NCBI GenBank assembly: GCA_030684815.1 | Contig: JAUXXQ010000155.1 | Location: 1 to 35,474 of the forward strand | DNA length: 35,474 nucleotides | DNA from: Methylobacter sp. | Lineage (GTDB): Bacteria > Pseudomonadota > Gammaproteobacteria > Methylococcales > Methylomonadaceae | Direction of reading: 5' to 3' | Shown here: positions 7,979 to 16,212 of the stretch, one piece after another | Layout of the letters: every line of letters starts with the position of its first letter | How positions within the stretch are numbered: position 1 is the stretch's first letter | Notes under the pieces: model-generated | Databases searched by the model: none | The model's input: only the letters and a program-made list of their open reading frames with translations | What the model was told of the DNA's origin: nothing | Position numbers and translations under genes: made by a program

Positions 7979-8004
7979 TAAGGCTATTTCCTGAAAAGAA
8001 TAGC
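7979..8004. repeat. Solitary left end of MITE-1 (copy D)
   Basis: The bases TAAGGCTATTTCCTGAAAAG and the next few match the left terminus of the full MITE-1 copies. The inner palindrome and right terminus are missing. The left terminus of a MITE-2 copy starts immediately afterwards at 8006, suggesting that MITE-2 entered or replaced the rest. Confidence 0.6.
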
Positions 8005-8005
8005 C

Positions 8006-8330
8006 GTAACTACTCGCCCTATGCTAAAAATAATTGGGCTATCAACTTAACGCGGGACAGACCTTCTAGGTTTTTACTGGAGCCGCTCCCGACTGCTCCA
8101 GCACTTCCGCCATCCATGGCAGTCGAAAAACCTGGAAGGTCTACTTCGACATGCTTGTCCCGCTTTAAATGGGAAGCCAATAATTGAATGGAACACGGAC
8201 ACCAACAGTAGGCGCTTTAGGCGACACAGATGGGACGGGTTTACACAGATTTTTTATACTGTGCTTTTATCGGTGATTATCCGTTTAATCCGTACCATCC
8301 GAGTTCTATTCTTTTTTGCTGAGTAGTTAC
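8006..8330. mobile_element. MITE-2 copy 2 (composite, with nested palindrome)
   Basis: The ends are perfect 10-base inverted repeats, GTAACTACTC at 8006-8015 and GAGTAGTTAC at 8321-8330. The right half carries the family signature GTGATTATCCGT...GTTCTATTCTTTTTTGCTGAG. At 325 bp it is longer than copy 4 (179 bp) because a separate palindromic element (8045-8168) sits inside it. No coding region is seen. It fills most of the gap between serS and the chaperone locus. Confidence 0.65.
8045..8168. repeat. Nested palindromic element with GCGGGACA ends
   Basis: The outer arms are GCGGGACA (8052-8059) and TGTCCCGC (8156-8163). The inner arms are ACCTTCTAGGTTTTT (8061-8075) and AAAAACCTGGAAGGT (8126-8140), complementary at 14 of 15 positions. 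The flanks read TTAA on both sides. It could fold into one long hairpin or be another small mobile repeat inserted in MITE-2. Confidence 0.55.
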
Positions 8331-8351
8331 AGTAGATTCAAACGCAGCAAA

Positions 8352-9644
<1,293 letters not shown>

Positions 9645-9661
9645 TTAAAAATATGTAGGGC

Positions 9662-9703
9662 ACGCTGTGCGTACCATTAACCACCGAAAGGTACGCACAG
9701 CGT
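9662..9703. repeat. Perfect inverted repeat between serS and hicA
   Basis: ACGCTGTGCGTACC (9662-9675) and GGTACGCACAGCGT (9690-9703) are exact reverse complements with a 14-base spacer. A related GCTACGCATAGCGTACC occurs at about 9735-9752. It probably belongs to a dispersed REP-like family. It lies upstream of serS and downstream of hicA, so it could also end hicA transcription, but it lacks a T-tract. Confidence 0.5.
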
Positions 9704-9766
9704 ATCTATCGGGTTGCCGCGACAGTTGAAAAGCGCTACGCATAGCGTACCTACTGGAATGCTGGG

Positions 9767-9946
9767 CTAGACGTTTTTTAGCTTTTTGATTATGGATTTT
9801 GCCAAATTTTCGTTGATTTCATTATGTCGTGGTACGGGTTGTGATTGTTTGGTTTGCGGATTAGTGTACCAATCATGCCGTCCGCCATTACGAACAAGAA
9901 CACAGCCCATCTTTTCAAGAGTCTTAATTAAATCGCGTCTATTCAC
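9767..9946 (-). CDS. hicA: HicA-family mRNA interferase toxin
   Basis: This 59-residue protein fits HicA, a double-stranded RNA-binding-fold toxin that cleaves mRNA and stops growth until bound by HicB. It reads MNRRDLIKTLEKMGCVLVRN, then GGRHDWYTNPQTKQ and PVPRHNEINENLAKSI. The family has a catalytic histidine in the GG-x-H turn, here His24, and a PVPRH-x-E motif. Translation uses a GTG start placed directly after the hicB stop codon, so expression is probably coupled to the antitoxin. The order antitoxin-then-toxin is one of the two known arrangements for this family. The pair appears intact. Confidence 0.85.
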   Translation of the reverse strand: MNRRDLIKTLEKMGCVLVRNGGRHDWYTNPQTKQSQPVPRHNEINENLAKSIIKKLKNV

Positions 9947-10138
9947 TCAAGCAACCAACAGCTCTTCAACTTTGCGAATATAAGGAATTTGGGCCGACTC
10001 AATATCATTTAACAAATCTTTCAAATTTTCGATAAGCTCTTGTTTAGTCATACCCTGAGTTTGATAATCAGGATATTCGTTTAGAAAACCAACAAAAAAA
10101 GAATCGTCTTGCCAAAAGGTAAATTTAATTGTTTTCAT
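9947..10138 (-). CDS. hicB: HicB-like antitoxin
   Basis: This 63-residue protein has the HicB-like core: a beta strand MKTIKFTFWQDDSFFVGFLN, then YPDYQTQGMTKQELIENLKDLLNDI. It lacks the C-terminal DNA-binding domain of longer HicB proteins, so it should bind HicA but may not autoregulate by itself. The downstream hicA start codon abuts its TGA stop. An AGAGAG stretch lies about 9 bases upstream of the ATG as a ribosome site. The pair sits between serS and an antiporter gene, bounded by inverted repeats, a common setting for mobile toxin-antitoxin cassettes. Confidence 0.82.
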   Translation of the reverse strand: MKTIKFTFWQDDSFFVGFLNEYPDYQTQGMTKQELIENLKDLLNDIESAQIPYIRKVEELLVA

Positions 10139-10247
10139 AAATAAACTCTCTAAATAAACATACCAGCGATACGTGATTGCCGTGCCGCCTTCAGGGCACG
10201 GTATAGCAGTTTGCTCTGTACACGATCACCTTCGACCACATAGATTG

Positions 10248-11918
10248 TCAATCTGTTCTGTATTGCTCAGAGTTTGTTGACCAATTATGAGCTAAAGCTA
10301 GCTCATCCTCCACGACCAAAACCGGTATCGCACTGCTTTCCAGCACTGCTTGGGACACTGACCCGACCAATACTTCATCCAGCGGACGATGACCGCGTTT
10401 GCCGATGACGATCTCCGCCGCATCATTATCTTGAGCGCTGCGTATAATTTCCTCAGGCACAGAACCATTAGCTATGACAAATCGATAACGGATATCTGCC
10501 AGAATTCGTGTCGCCTGATGGCGGAGTTGCTCACTCCCTTCAGGATCATCTATCCGAATAACATGAAGTACGACCACCTCGGCATCGCTGCGCCGGGCTA
10601 ACTCCGCCGCTTTGGTCAGCACTTGGGTCGCCAAGGCAGAGGTGTCGACGGCTGCCAGCAATACAATCCGCCGCAACACCGAAACTTTGGTAGGGTCAAC
10701 CTCACCCCGCTCCAAAAGTTTTGGTGCCAATAAAGGGGTCGACCAAGCCCCAAGCGGGGCTGTTACCAAAATCGAGAGCGCTGCTATGGCAAGAATCGTT
10801 TCACCCCCGTCTATGCCTAGGGCCAAAGGAATTGCACCGATCGCTGCCTGCACCGTTGCCTTAGCGGAATTCCCAGGGAGCAAAAATAGCCGCTCTTTCC
10901 ACGTCCAGTTACTGCCTAGAGTTGAGAGATACCAGCCAATGGAACGCCCGGCCAAAAGACCTATTGCCAGTACGGCTAACCCAATCAGAAAGGTATTACC
11001 GAGTACTTCAAGCTGAATACTAGCCCCCAACAGCACAAAGAGAATGATCTCAGCAACCACCCATAAACTGTCAAAGCCACTGCGTAATCGTCGCGCTAAC
11101 GGCGCATCCATCTCAATCATGAAAAAGCCAGTCATCATGACCGCCAAATAACCAGAAAACACAGGAAAATCTTCCGCCATGACGACCAGCAACAGGGCAA
11201 AACTTGCGGCAACCAACGCATCCTGCACTGCATTTTGCGTCCAGTTTTGCTTGGCTAATAATGAGACCAACAGGCGAGCCGCAAACCATCCCAGCAAGAC
11301 CCCTAAACCAATTTGGAGAATGATTTGAAGCGGCAGCAATTGCAATGGGGTTAGGGTTAATCCACCCGGCAAGGTTATTCCCACCGCAGCACTTTGAGAC
11401 AAAAATGCCACCAGTAAACTAAAGACCAGTAGCAGCAAGACATCGGACAGCGCACTTCCGGTTAATATGGCATCAGGAATCCCTTTCTTAACTCCCCATC
11501 CTAGACTCTTTAAGCGCAACATCCCAGGCACGATAACGGCGGGAGATTCCGCACCAATAATGCAACCCAGCAAAAGCCCCGTGGCAAAGTCAAACTGAAG
11601 CAGCCACATCGAAGCAAACGCAATGGCGATCGCCTCACAAGCTCCAGGAAAAAAGCCCAATCGCAATGCTACGGTACCTTGCTGAGCCAGCTTTTCCCGA
11701 TCAAGCCCTAAACCAGCCTTCATTAAAATCACCATGACGGCGATCATGCGCAGGGAATCTGCTGCGCCTAAAACCTCTGGCGCAATCACATTTCCCACAT
11801 GGGGGCCCAGCACAACGCCAACCAACGCCATACCTACCAGTGCAGGAACTCGAAGTCGTCGGGCAATTTGCCCAACAAAAAAGCCCATCAACAAAATCCA
11901 GATAATACTTTCTAACAT
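10248..11918 (-). CDS. CPA2-type cation/proton antiporter fused to a universal stress domain
   Basis: The 556-residue inner membrane protein has about 11-12 hydrophobic segments across residues 1-390, with features of the monovalent cation:proton antiporter-2 fold (VPALVGMALVGVVLGP near 24-39, GAESPAVIVPGML near 122-134, and LSDV near 157-160). From about residue 412 there is a cytoplasmic UspA-like domain beginning VLRRIVLLAAVDTS. It carries the ATP-binding signature G-2x-G-9x-G-S at 506-520 (GKRGHRPLDEVLVGS). The fusion suggests transport gated by ATP or another nucleotide. The ion (Na+ or K+) cannot be told from sequence. It is a single gene; its codon use and a GCGATCGC octamer could hint at transfer, weakly. 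Confidence 0.85.
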   Translation of the reverse strand: MLESIIWILLMGFFVGQIARRLRVPALVGMALVGVVLGPHVGNVIAPEVLGAADSLRMIAVMVILMKAGLGLDREKLAQQGTVALRLGFFPGACEAIAIAFASMWLLQFDFATGLLLGCIIGAESPAVIVPGMLRLKSLGWGVKKGIPDAILTGSALSDVLLLLVFSLLVAFLSQSAAVGITLPGGLTLTPLQLLPLQIILQIGLGVLLGWFAARLLVSLLAKQNWTQNAVQDALVAASFALLLVVMAEDFPVFSGYLAVMMTGFFMIEMDAPLARRLRSGFDSLWVVAEIILFVLLGASIQLEVLGNTFLIGLAVLAIGLLAGRSIGWYLSTLGSNWTWKERLFLLPGNSAKATVQAAIGAIPLALGIDGGETILAIAALSILVTAPLGAWSTPLLAPKLLERGEVDPTKVSVLRRIVLLAAVDTSALATQVLTKAAELARRSDAEVVVLHVIRIDDPEGSEQLRHQATRILADIRYRFVIANGSVPEEIIRSAQDNDAAEIVIGKRGHRPLDEVLVGSVSQAVLESSAIPVLVVEDELALAHNWSTNSEQYRTD

Positions 11919-11954
11919 AACGTCATATTGTGATTGAATTGGTTAATCAACGTG

Positions 11955-12015
11955 ACTTGTAGCGATAGATTTGCGTCAATCCATGCATGTACACCCTTAA
12001 CCTTGCGCTACAAGT
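11955..12015. repeat. Perfect 10-base inverted repeat upstream of the antiporter
   Basis: ACTTGTAGCG (11955-11964) and CGCTACAAGT (12006-12015) are exact reverse complements separated by 41 bases. The structure lies 37 bases upstream of the antiporter start codon, so it could be an operator, a leader RNA stem or a repeat remnant. The rest of the 11919-12333 gap is MITE-1 and MITE-2 DNA, with no gene seen. Confidence 0.45.
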
Positions 12016-12114
12016 CGGAACAGTAAGAGCCATCGCCATCATTTTTTTCTTAAATCATCCCTGTGCCGACAGTGGGAAGAACTTGGCATCTATTTAAAAT
12101 AGATGCACATGCTA

Positions 12115-12327
12115 AAAAAATCTGTGTAAATTTGTCTTAGGCTATTTCCTGAAAAAGAAATACCAAAAATTGTCCACGCTTAGCGCTTAGCACGAAAAAA
12201 CACGAAAATTTCGTGGCTTTCGTGTTAAGCGTGGACTCTATTTTTTACAGACCATGATTATCAAGGAATGTTATTTCTCGGAAATCGCCTTATCCGTGTT
12301 CTATTTCTATTTTCGCTGAGCAATTAC
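12115..12327. repeat. MITE-2 copy 3, split by MITE-1
   Basis: The left fragment (AAATCTGTGTAAATTTGTC, ending near 12136) and the right fragment (TCCGTGTTCTATTTC...GAGCAATTAC, 12293-12327) line up as one continuous MITE-2 right half when compared with the copy at 30502-30680. They are separated by a full MITE-1. The right end lies 6 bases from the orn stop codon. No left terminus is found. Confidence 0.6.
12137..12292. mobile_element. MITE-1 copy B, inserted in MITE-2
   Basis: It starts TTAGGCTATTTCCTGAAAAA and ends TTATTTCTCGGAAATCGCCTTA-like, with an inner palindrome around CACGAAAATTTTCGTG. At about 156 bp it matches copies A and C over its whole length. Its position inside MITE-2 copy 3 shows that MITE-1 moved later than MITE-2 at this site. 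Confidence 0.72.
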
Positions 12328-12333
12328 CATAAT

Positions 12334-12879
12334 CTAAAATTTAATGAAGTACTCGCGGTAATAACGCAGCTCTTCGATAGATTCGACAATGTCGTTCAAG
12401 GCCTGATGCGAGGATGCCTTTTTAAAGCCTTCTTTGACTTCAGGCGCCCATCTCGCGGCCAATTCTTTCAGCGTGGAGACATCAATATTGCGGTAGTGAA
12501 AATAGGCTTCCAGCGCTGGCATATAGCGGTATAAAAAACGCCTATCCTGACCGATGCTGTTGCCGCACAGTGGAGAGGCATTTTCGGGAATCCATTGTTT
12601 GATAAACGCCAGCGTTTGCCGTTCGGCTTCCGCATCGTCAATAGTCGATGCCTTGACCCGTTCGATCAAGCCGGATTGTCCGTGGTGCTGCTGGTTCCAG
12701 CCATCCATTGCCGCTAACGCCGCATCAGGTTGATGCACAGCCAAAACCGGGCCTTGAGCCAGAATATTCAAATCTTTATCGGTAACAATCGTAGCAATCT
12801 CGATAATCAAATCGGTGTCGGGATTAAGCCCGGTCATTTCAAGATCTATCCAGATTAAATGCGATGAATCCTGCGCCAT
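12334..12879 (-). CDS. orn: Oligoribonuclease
   Basis: Orn is a 3'-5' exoribonuclease that degrades the shortest RNAs, including pGpG from cyclic-di-GMP turnover, to mononucleotides in the cytoplasm. The 181-residue product matches the family length. It shows the DEDDh motifs: ExoI as [20 protein letters not shown], ExoII as [20 protein letters not shown], and the C-terminal [19 protein letters not shown] with the catalytic histidine and aspartate. It starts at an ATG at 12879, transcribed away from the M48 protease gene; the 88-base gap should hold both promoters. The MITE-2 right end follows its stop codon closely. Confidence 0.97.
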   Translation of the reverse strand: MAQDSSHLIWIDLEMTGLNPDTDLIIEIATIVTDKDLNILAQGPVLAVHQPDAALAAMDGWNQQHHGQSGLIERVKASTIDDAEAERQTLAFIKQWIPENASPLCGNSIGQDRRFLYRYMPALEAYFHYRNIDVSTLKELAARWAPEVKEGFKKASSHQALNDIVESIEELRYYREYFIKF

Positions 12880-12967
12880 TTATCGATTCCGTTGTATTGA
12901 AGAGGGCGGTTAGTGTAGCATTGGCTCATGTGTACGTCTAACTCTTAAACTTTGAACAATACCGCTT

Positions 12968-14215
12968 ATGAATAGCTTTACCGTCGTCTTTTTAATCGCA
13001 CTAACCCTTTCTTTTTCGGTGCAGTTTTGGCTGGCCAAACGACATGCCGCTTACGTCGCCAAACATCGTGACACGGTGCCCGACGCCTTTAAAAACACCG
13101 TGTCTTTAGACGCGCACCAAAAAGCCGCCGACTACACGCTGGAAAAAGCCAAATTGGGCAATATCGACAGCATCGTCGGTCTTGTCCTGTTGTTATTATT
13201 GACGGTCGGCGGCGGCATTAACGCGGCGTTTGAATTTTGGACAGCCACAGTGCAATCGCCTTTGATAGGCGGTTTGGCCGCAGTCGCCAGCGTTTTTCTG
13301 GTGATGACGTTGTTTGAAATCCCCTCTAGCGTTTACCAGACCTTTGTCATTGAAGAAAAATACGGCTTCAACAAAAGTACCCCAGAGCAATTCATCAAAG
13401 ACCAACTGCTGCAACTGGTTTTGGTCGCCGCCATCGGCCTGCCCTTGCTGGCGTTAATCTTGTGGGTCATGGACAGTATCGGCTCATTGTGGTGGTTATG
13501 GGCCTGGGCCATATTGATCGGCTTTTCGCTGCTGATGAGCTGGCTTTACCCTACCATGATCGCGCCCTTATTCAACAAATTCACACCGATGGAGGAAGGT
13601 TCGTTAAAAGACCGGATTCAAGGCCTGCTGGCGCGTTGCGGCTTTAGCAGCCAGGGCATTTTCATTATGGACGGCTCCAAACGCTCAGGTCACGGCAATG
13701 CTTATTTCACCGGCCTTGGCAACAACAAACGCATCGTGTTTTTCGACACCTTAATCAACTCGCTAGATGACGAAGAACTGGAAGCGATACTGGCGCACGA
13801 ACTGGGTCATTTCAAATGCAAACACACGATTAAAATGCTGATTGCCAATGCCGTAATGACCTTGGTCAGTTTCGCAGTGTTAGGCTGGCTGATTGGCGAA
13901 CAATGGTTCTATAACGGGCTGGGCGTCGCACAGCCGTCCCATGCCGCCGCCTTGTTGCTGTTTATGCTGGTATCATCGGCCTTCACCTTTTTCATCCAGC
14001 CTGTCATCGCCTATTTTCAGCGCAAATTTGAATTTGAAGCCGATAACTTCGCCTCAAACCATGCTAAAGCCGAAAAACTGATTAGCTCACTGGTCAAGCT
14101 GTATGAAGAAAATGCCAACACCCTGACGCCGGACCCGTTATATTCCGCCTTCCATTACAGCCACCCGCCTGCGGCCATTCGTATCGCCAACCTGGAAAGC
14201 CAAATACGTGTCTGA
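12968..14215 (+). CDS. M48-family (Ste24-type) membrane metalloprotease
   Basis: This 415-residue inner membrane protein belongs to the M48 zinc metalloproteases of the Ste24/CAAX protease 1 type, longer than HtpX (about 290). It has about seven hydrophobic segments starting at the N-terminus (SFTVVFLIALTLSFSVQFWLA). The zinc motif HELGH is at residues 277-281 in ILAHELGHFKCKHT, and the third ligand lies in FEFEADNFA near residue 357. The segment NKFTPMEEGSLKDRI is typical of Ste24 homologues. Bacterial members are thought to act in membrane protein quality control, since CAAX prenylation is absent. It overlaps rsgA by 8 bases and may be co-transcribed with it. Confidence 0.9.
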   Translation: MNSFTVVFLIALTLSFSVQFWLAKRHAAYVAKHRDTVPDAFKNTVSLDAHQKAADYTLEKAKLGNIDSIVGLVLLLLLTVGGGINAAFEFWTATVQSPLIGGLAAVASVFLVMTLFEIPSSVYQTFVIEEKYGFNKSTPEQFIKDQLLQLVLVAAIGLPLLALILWVMDSIGSLWWLWAWAILIGFSLLMSWLYPTMIAPLFNKFTPMEEGSLKDRIQGLLARCGFSSQGIFIMDGSKRSGHGNAYFTGLGNNKRIVFFDTLINSLDDEELEAILAHELGHFKCKHTIKMLIANAVMTLVSFAVLGWLIGEQWFYNGLGVAQPSHAAALLLFMLVSSAFTFFIQPVIAYFQRKFEFEADNFASNHAKAEKLISSLVKLYEENANTLTPDPLYSAFHYSHPPAAIRIANLESQIRV

Positions 14216-15089
14216 GTTAATGGAAGGCCTGGTTATTTCCCATTTAGGTCAGGGTATTGCGGTTGAACACGGCGAAAAAATTGTGTTATGCCAAACGCTA
14301 CGCAAACTTGACACCGTCGCCGTCGGCGACCGGGTGTTATGGACGCAATCTTCACCTGACCAAGGCCGCATAGAAGAAATCCTGCCCCGGCGTTCGCTGT
14401 TAATGCGCCCGTCCAGAAACGGCAAAATCCGCCCGGTTGCCGCTAACATCGACACCGTTTTTGTGGTCTTTGCCACTGAACCTTATTGCGATTTTTTGCT
14501 GGTCGACCAATATCTGGCGATTTGCGAAAACCGCAATATCGACGCGGCGCTGGTGCTGAACAAAACCGATCTGGCGCAATCGGCAGGCATTGAAAAAGAG
14601 CTGCAAGATTACACCCAGCTCGGCTACGCACTGTACCGGGTCAGTGCCACCGGGGCCTCGGGATTGGACGATCTGAAACGTGCGTTAAAAGATCAGGTCA
14701 GCATTTTGGCGGGACAATCCGGCGTCGGTAAATCCTCGTTGACCAACGCCATCATTCCCGATAAGGAACTGAAAACCAACACCATTTCGGAAACTACCAA
14801 ACATGGCCGCCACACCACCACGGCGGCAACGCTGTATCACCTGAATGATGGCGGCGATTTGATCGACAGCCCCGGCGTGGCCATTTTCGGTCTGGCGGGA
14901 CTATCGGAACAGCAGCTAGCTTACGGCTACCGCGAATTCCAGCCCTTAATTGAGCAATGCCAGTTTAAAAACTGCCGCCACCTGGTTGATAAAGGCTGCG
15001 CGGTGCGTCCCGCCGCCGAAAACGGCGACATTTCGATGACCCGTTATCAGCGCTTTTTAAAACTTAGGGAAAAAATGCCGACGGCATAA
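14208..15089 (+). CDS. rsgA: Ribosome small-subunit GTPase RsgA
   Basis: RsgA is a circularly permuted GTPase that helps mature the 30S subunit. The 293-residue product has an N-terminal OB-fold, then permuted GTPase motifs: G4 LNKTD at 117-121, the P-loop GQSGVGKSS at 169-177, and G3 DSPG at 220-223. A zinc knuckle follows, C-x4-C-x-H-x5-C at 251, 256, 258 and 264. The GTG at 14208, which overlaps the protease stop codon and follows GGAAAG, is used; the ATG at 14220 is an alternative. RsgA genes often adjoin orn in gammaproteobacteria, and here orn is close but divergent. Confidence 0.96.
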   Translation: MSELMEGLVISHLGQGIAVEHGEKIVLCQTLRKLDTVAVGDRVLWTQSSPDQGRIEEILPRRSLLMRPSRNGKIRPVAANIDTVFVVFATEPYCDFLLVDQYLAICENRNIDAALVLNKTDLAQSAGIEKELQDYTQLGYALYRVSATGASGLDDLKRALKDQVSILAGQSGVGKSSLTNAIIPDKELKTNTISETTKHGRHTTTAATLYHLNDGGDLIDSPGVAIFGLAGLSEQQLAYGYREFQPLIEQCQFKNCRHLVDKGCAVRPAAENGDISMTRYQRFLKLREKMPTA

Positions 15090-15097
15090 AGAACGGC

Positions 15098-15249
15098 TTA
15101 GGCTATTTCCTGAAAAGAACAGTTCTAAATAATTGTCCACGAAAGCCACGAAAAAACACGAAATTTTCGTGGCTTTCGTGATTTTCGTGGACTTTGTTTT
15201 TTTATAGCCCAAGATTATCAGGGGGCATTCTTTCGCAGAAATCAGCTTA
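15098..15249. mobile_element. MITE-1 copy C
   Basis: The termini are TTAGGCTATTTCCTGAAAAG on the left and, reading inward from the right, TAAGCTGATTTCTGCGAAAG. The inner 17-base arms at 15138-15154 and 15164-15180 (CACGAAAGCCACGAAAA) are perfect. Its length is about 152 bp. It fills the gap between the converging rsgA and fcl genes, and its right terminus supplies the TAA stop codon of fcl. Confidence 0.77.
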
Positions 15250-16212
15250 TGCCCAACTATCCGCAAACGCCTGATAGGTTAGCTGAATACCCGTTTTTAG
15301 CGGCATGCGCGCCGCCCAGCCCAATTGGCGAATTCTGGAAACATCCAGAACCTTGCGCGGCGTGCCGTCAGGTTTGCTCGTGTCCTGTACGAAACGTCCA
15401 GAATAGCCGATGACCTCGGCAATCATGTCCGCCAGCGTACGAATAGTCAGGTCTTCGCCGGTGCCGACATTAATTAACGGACATTGCTCGGCCTGAGTCA
15501 GCGCGTGATAACGCGGCTCATCCAACGCCGCCAAAAACACCAAGGCATTGGCCAAATCATCGACATACAAAAATTCGCGTTTGGGCGTACCGCTTCCCCA
15601 CAGCACCACTTCGGCAGCAGCGGCCATTTTTGCTTCGTGTATTTTGCGTACCAACGCGGGCAGCACGTGCGAGTTATTCAGATCATAATTGTCGCCCTGC
15701 CCGTAAAGGTTGGTGGGCATTGCCGCCAGCCATCTGGTGCCGTATTGCCGGTTGTATGACCAGCACATTTCAATACCGGCAATTTTGGCCAACGCGTAGG
15801 CGCGGTTGGTCGGCTCCAGCGCGCCGGTAAGCAAATAGTCTTCTTTGATCGGTTGCGGACAATCGCGCGGGTAGATGCAGGAACTGCCCAAAAATATCAG
15901 GCGCTTAACATTAGCGGCGTAAGCGGCACGGCAGACATTGGTTTCAATCAGCAGGTTGCTCATTAAAAAATCCACCGGATAGCTGTTGTTGGCATGAATG
16001 CCGCCGACTTTAGCCGCCGCCAGGAACACTATGTCAGGGCGTTGTTGCTGAAAAAACTGCAAGGTGGCGGCCGCATCTTCCAGGTCTAATTCGGCATGAC
16101 TGCGCCACACCAGATTGGCGTAACCTTGCCGTTGCAGTTCGCGCACAATGGCGCTACCTGCTAGACCTTGATGGCCTGCAATATAAATTTTGCTGTGCTT
16201 ATCTATTTTCAT
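15247..16212 (-). CDS. fcl: GDP-L-fucose synthase
   Basis: This NADPH-dependent epimerase/reductase converts GDP-4-keto-6-deoxymannose to GDP-L-fucose for surface polysaccharides. The 321-residue product is an extended short-chain dehydrogenase. It has the cofactor motif GHQGLAG at residues 13-19, FLGSSCIYP with the catalytic serine near 110, and the Y-x3-K pair at Tyr139 and Lys143. PTNLYGQGDNYDLNNSHVLPALVRK is a family signature. The usual partner gmd is not in the window. It overlaps lnt by 14 bases and is probably translated with it. The stop codon lies within MITE-1 copy C, so the last residues may differ from the ancestral C-terminus. Confidence 0.92.
   Translation of the reverse strand: MKIDKHSKIYIAGHQGLAGSAIVRELQRQGYANLVWRSHAELDLEDAAATLQFFQQQRPDIVFLAAAKVGGIHANNSYPVDFLMSNLLIETNVCRAAYAANVKRLIFLGSSCIYPRDCPQPIKEDYLLTGALEPTNRAYALAKIAGIEMCWSYNRQYGTRWLAAMPTNLYGQGDNYDLNNSHVLPALVRKIHEAKMAAAAEVVLWGSGTPKREFLYVDDLANALVFLAALDEPRYHALTQAEQCPLINVGTGEDLTIRTLADMIAEVIGYSGRFVQDTSKPDGTPRKVLDVSRIRQLGWAARMPLKTGIQLTYQAFADSWA

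Noticed and set aside
10612-11016. Plus-strand open frame (134 codons) inside the antiporter gene
   Set aside because: Antisense shadow rich in alanine, serine and arginine, with no domain.
11620-11640. GCGATCGC octamer as proof of cyanobacterial origin of the antiporter
   Set aside because: One occurrence is not significant; a tree would be needed.
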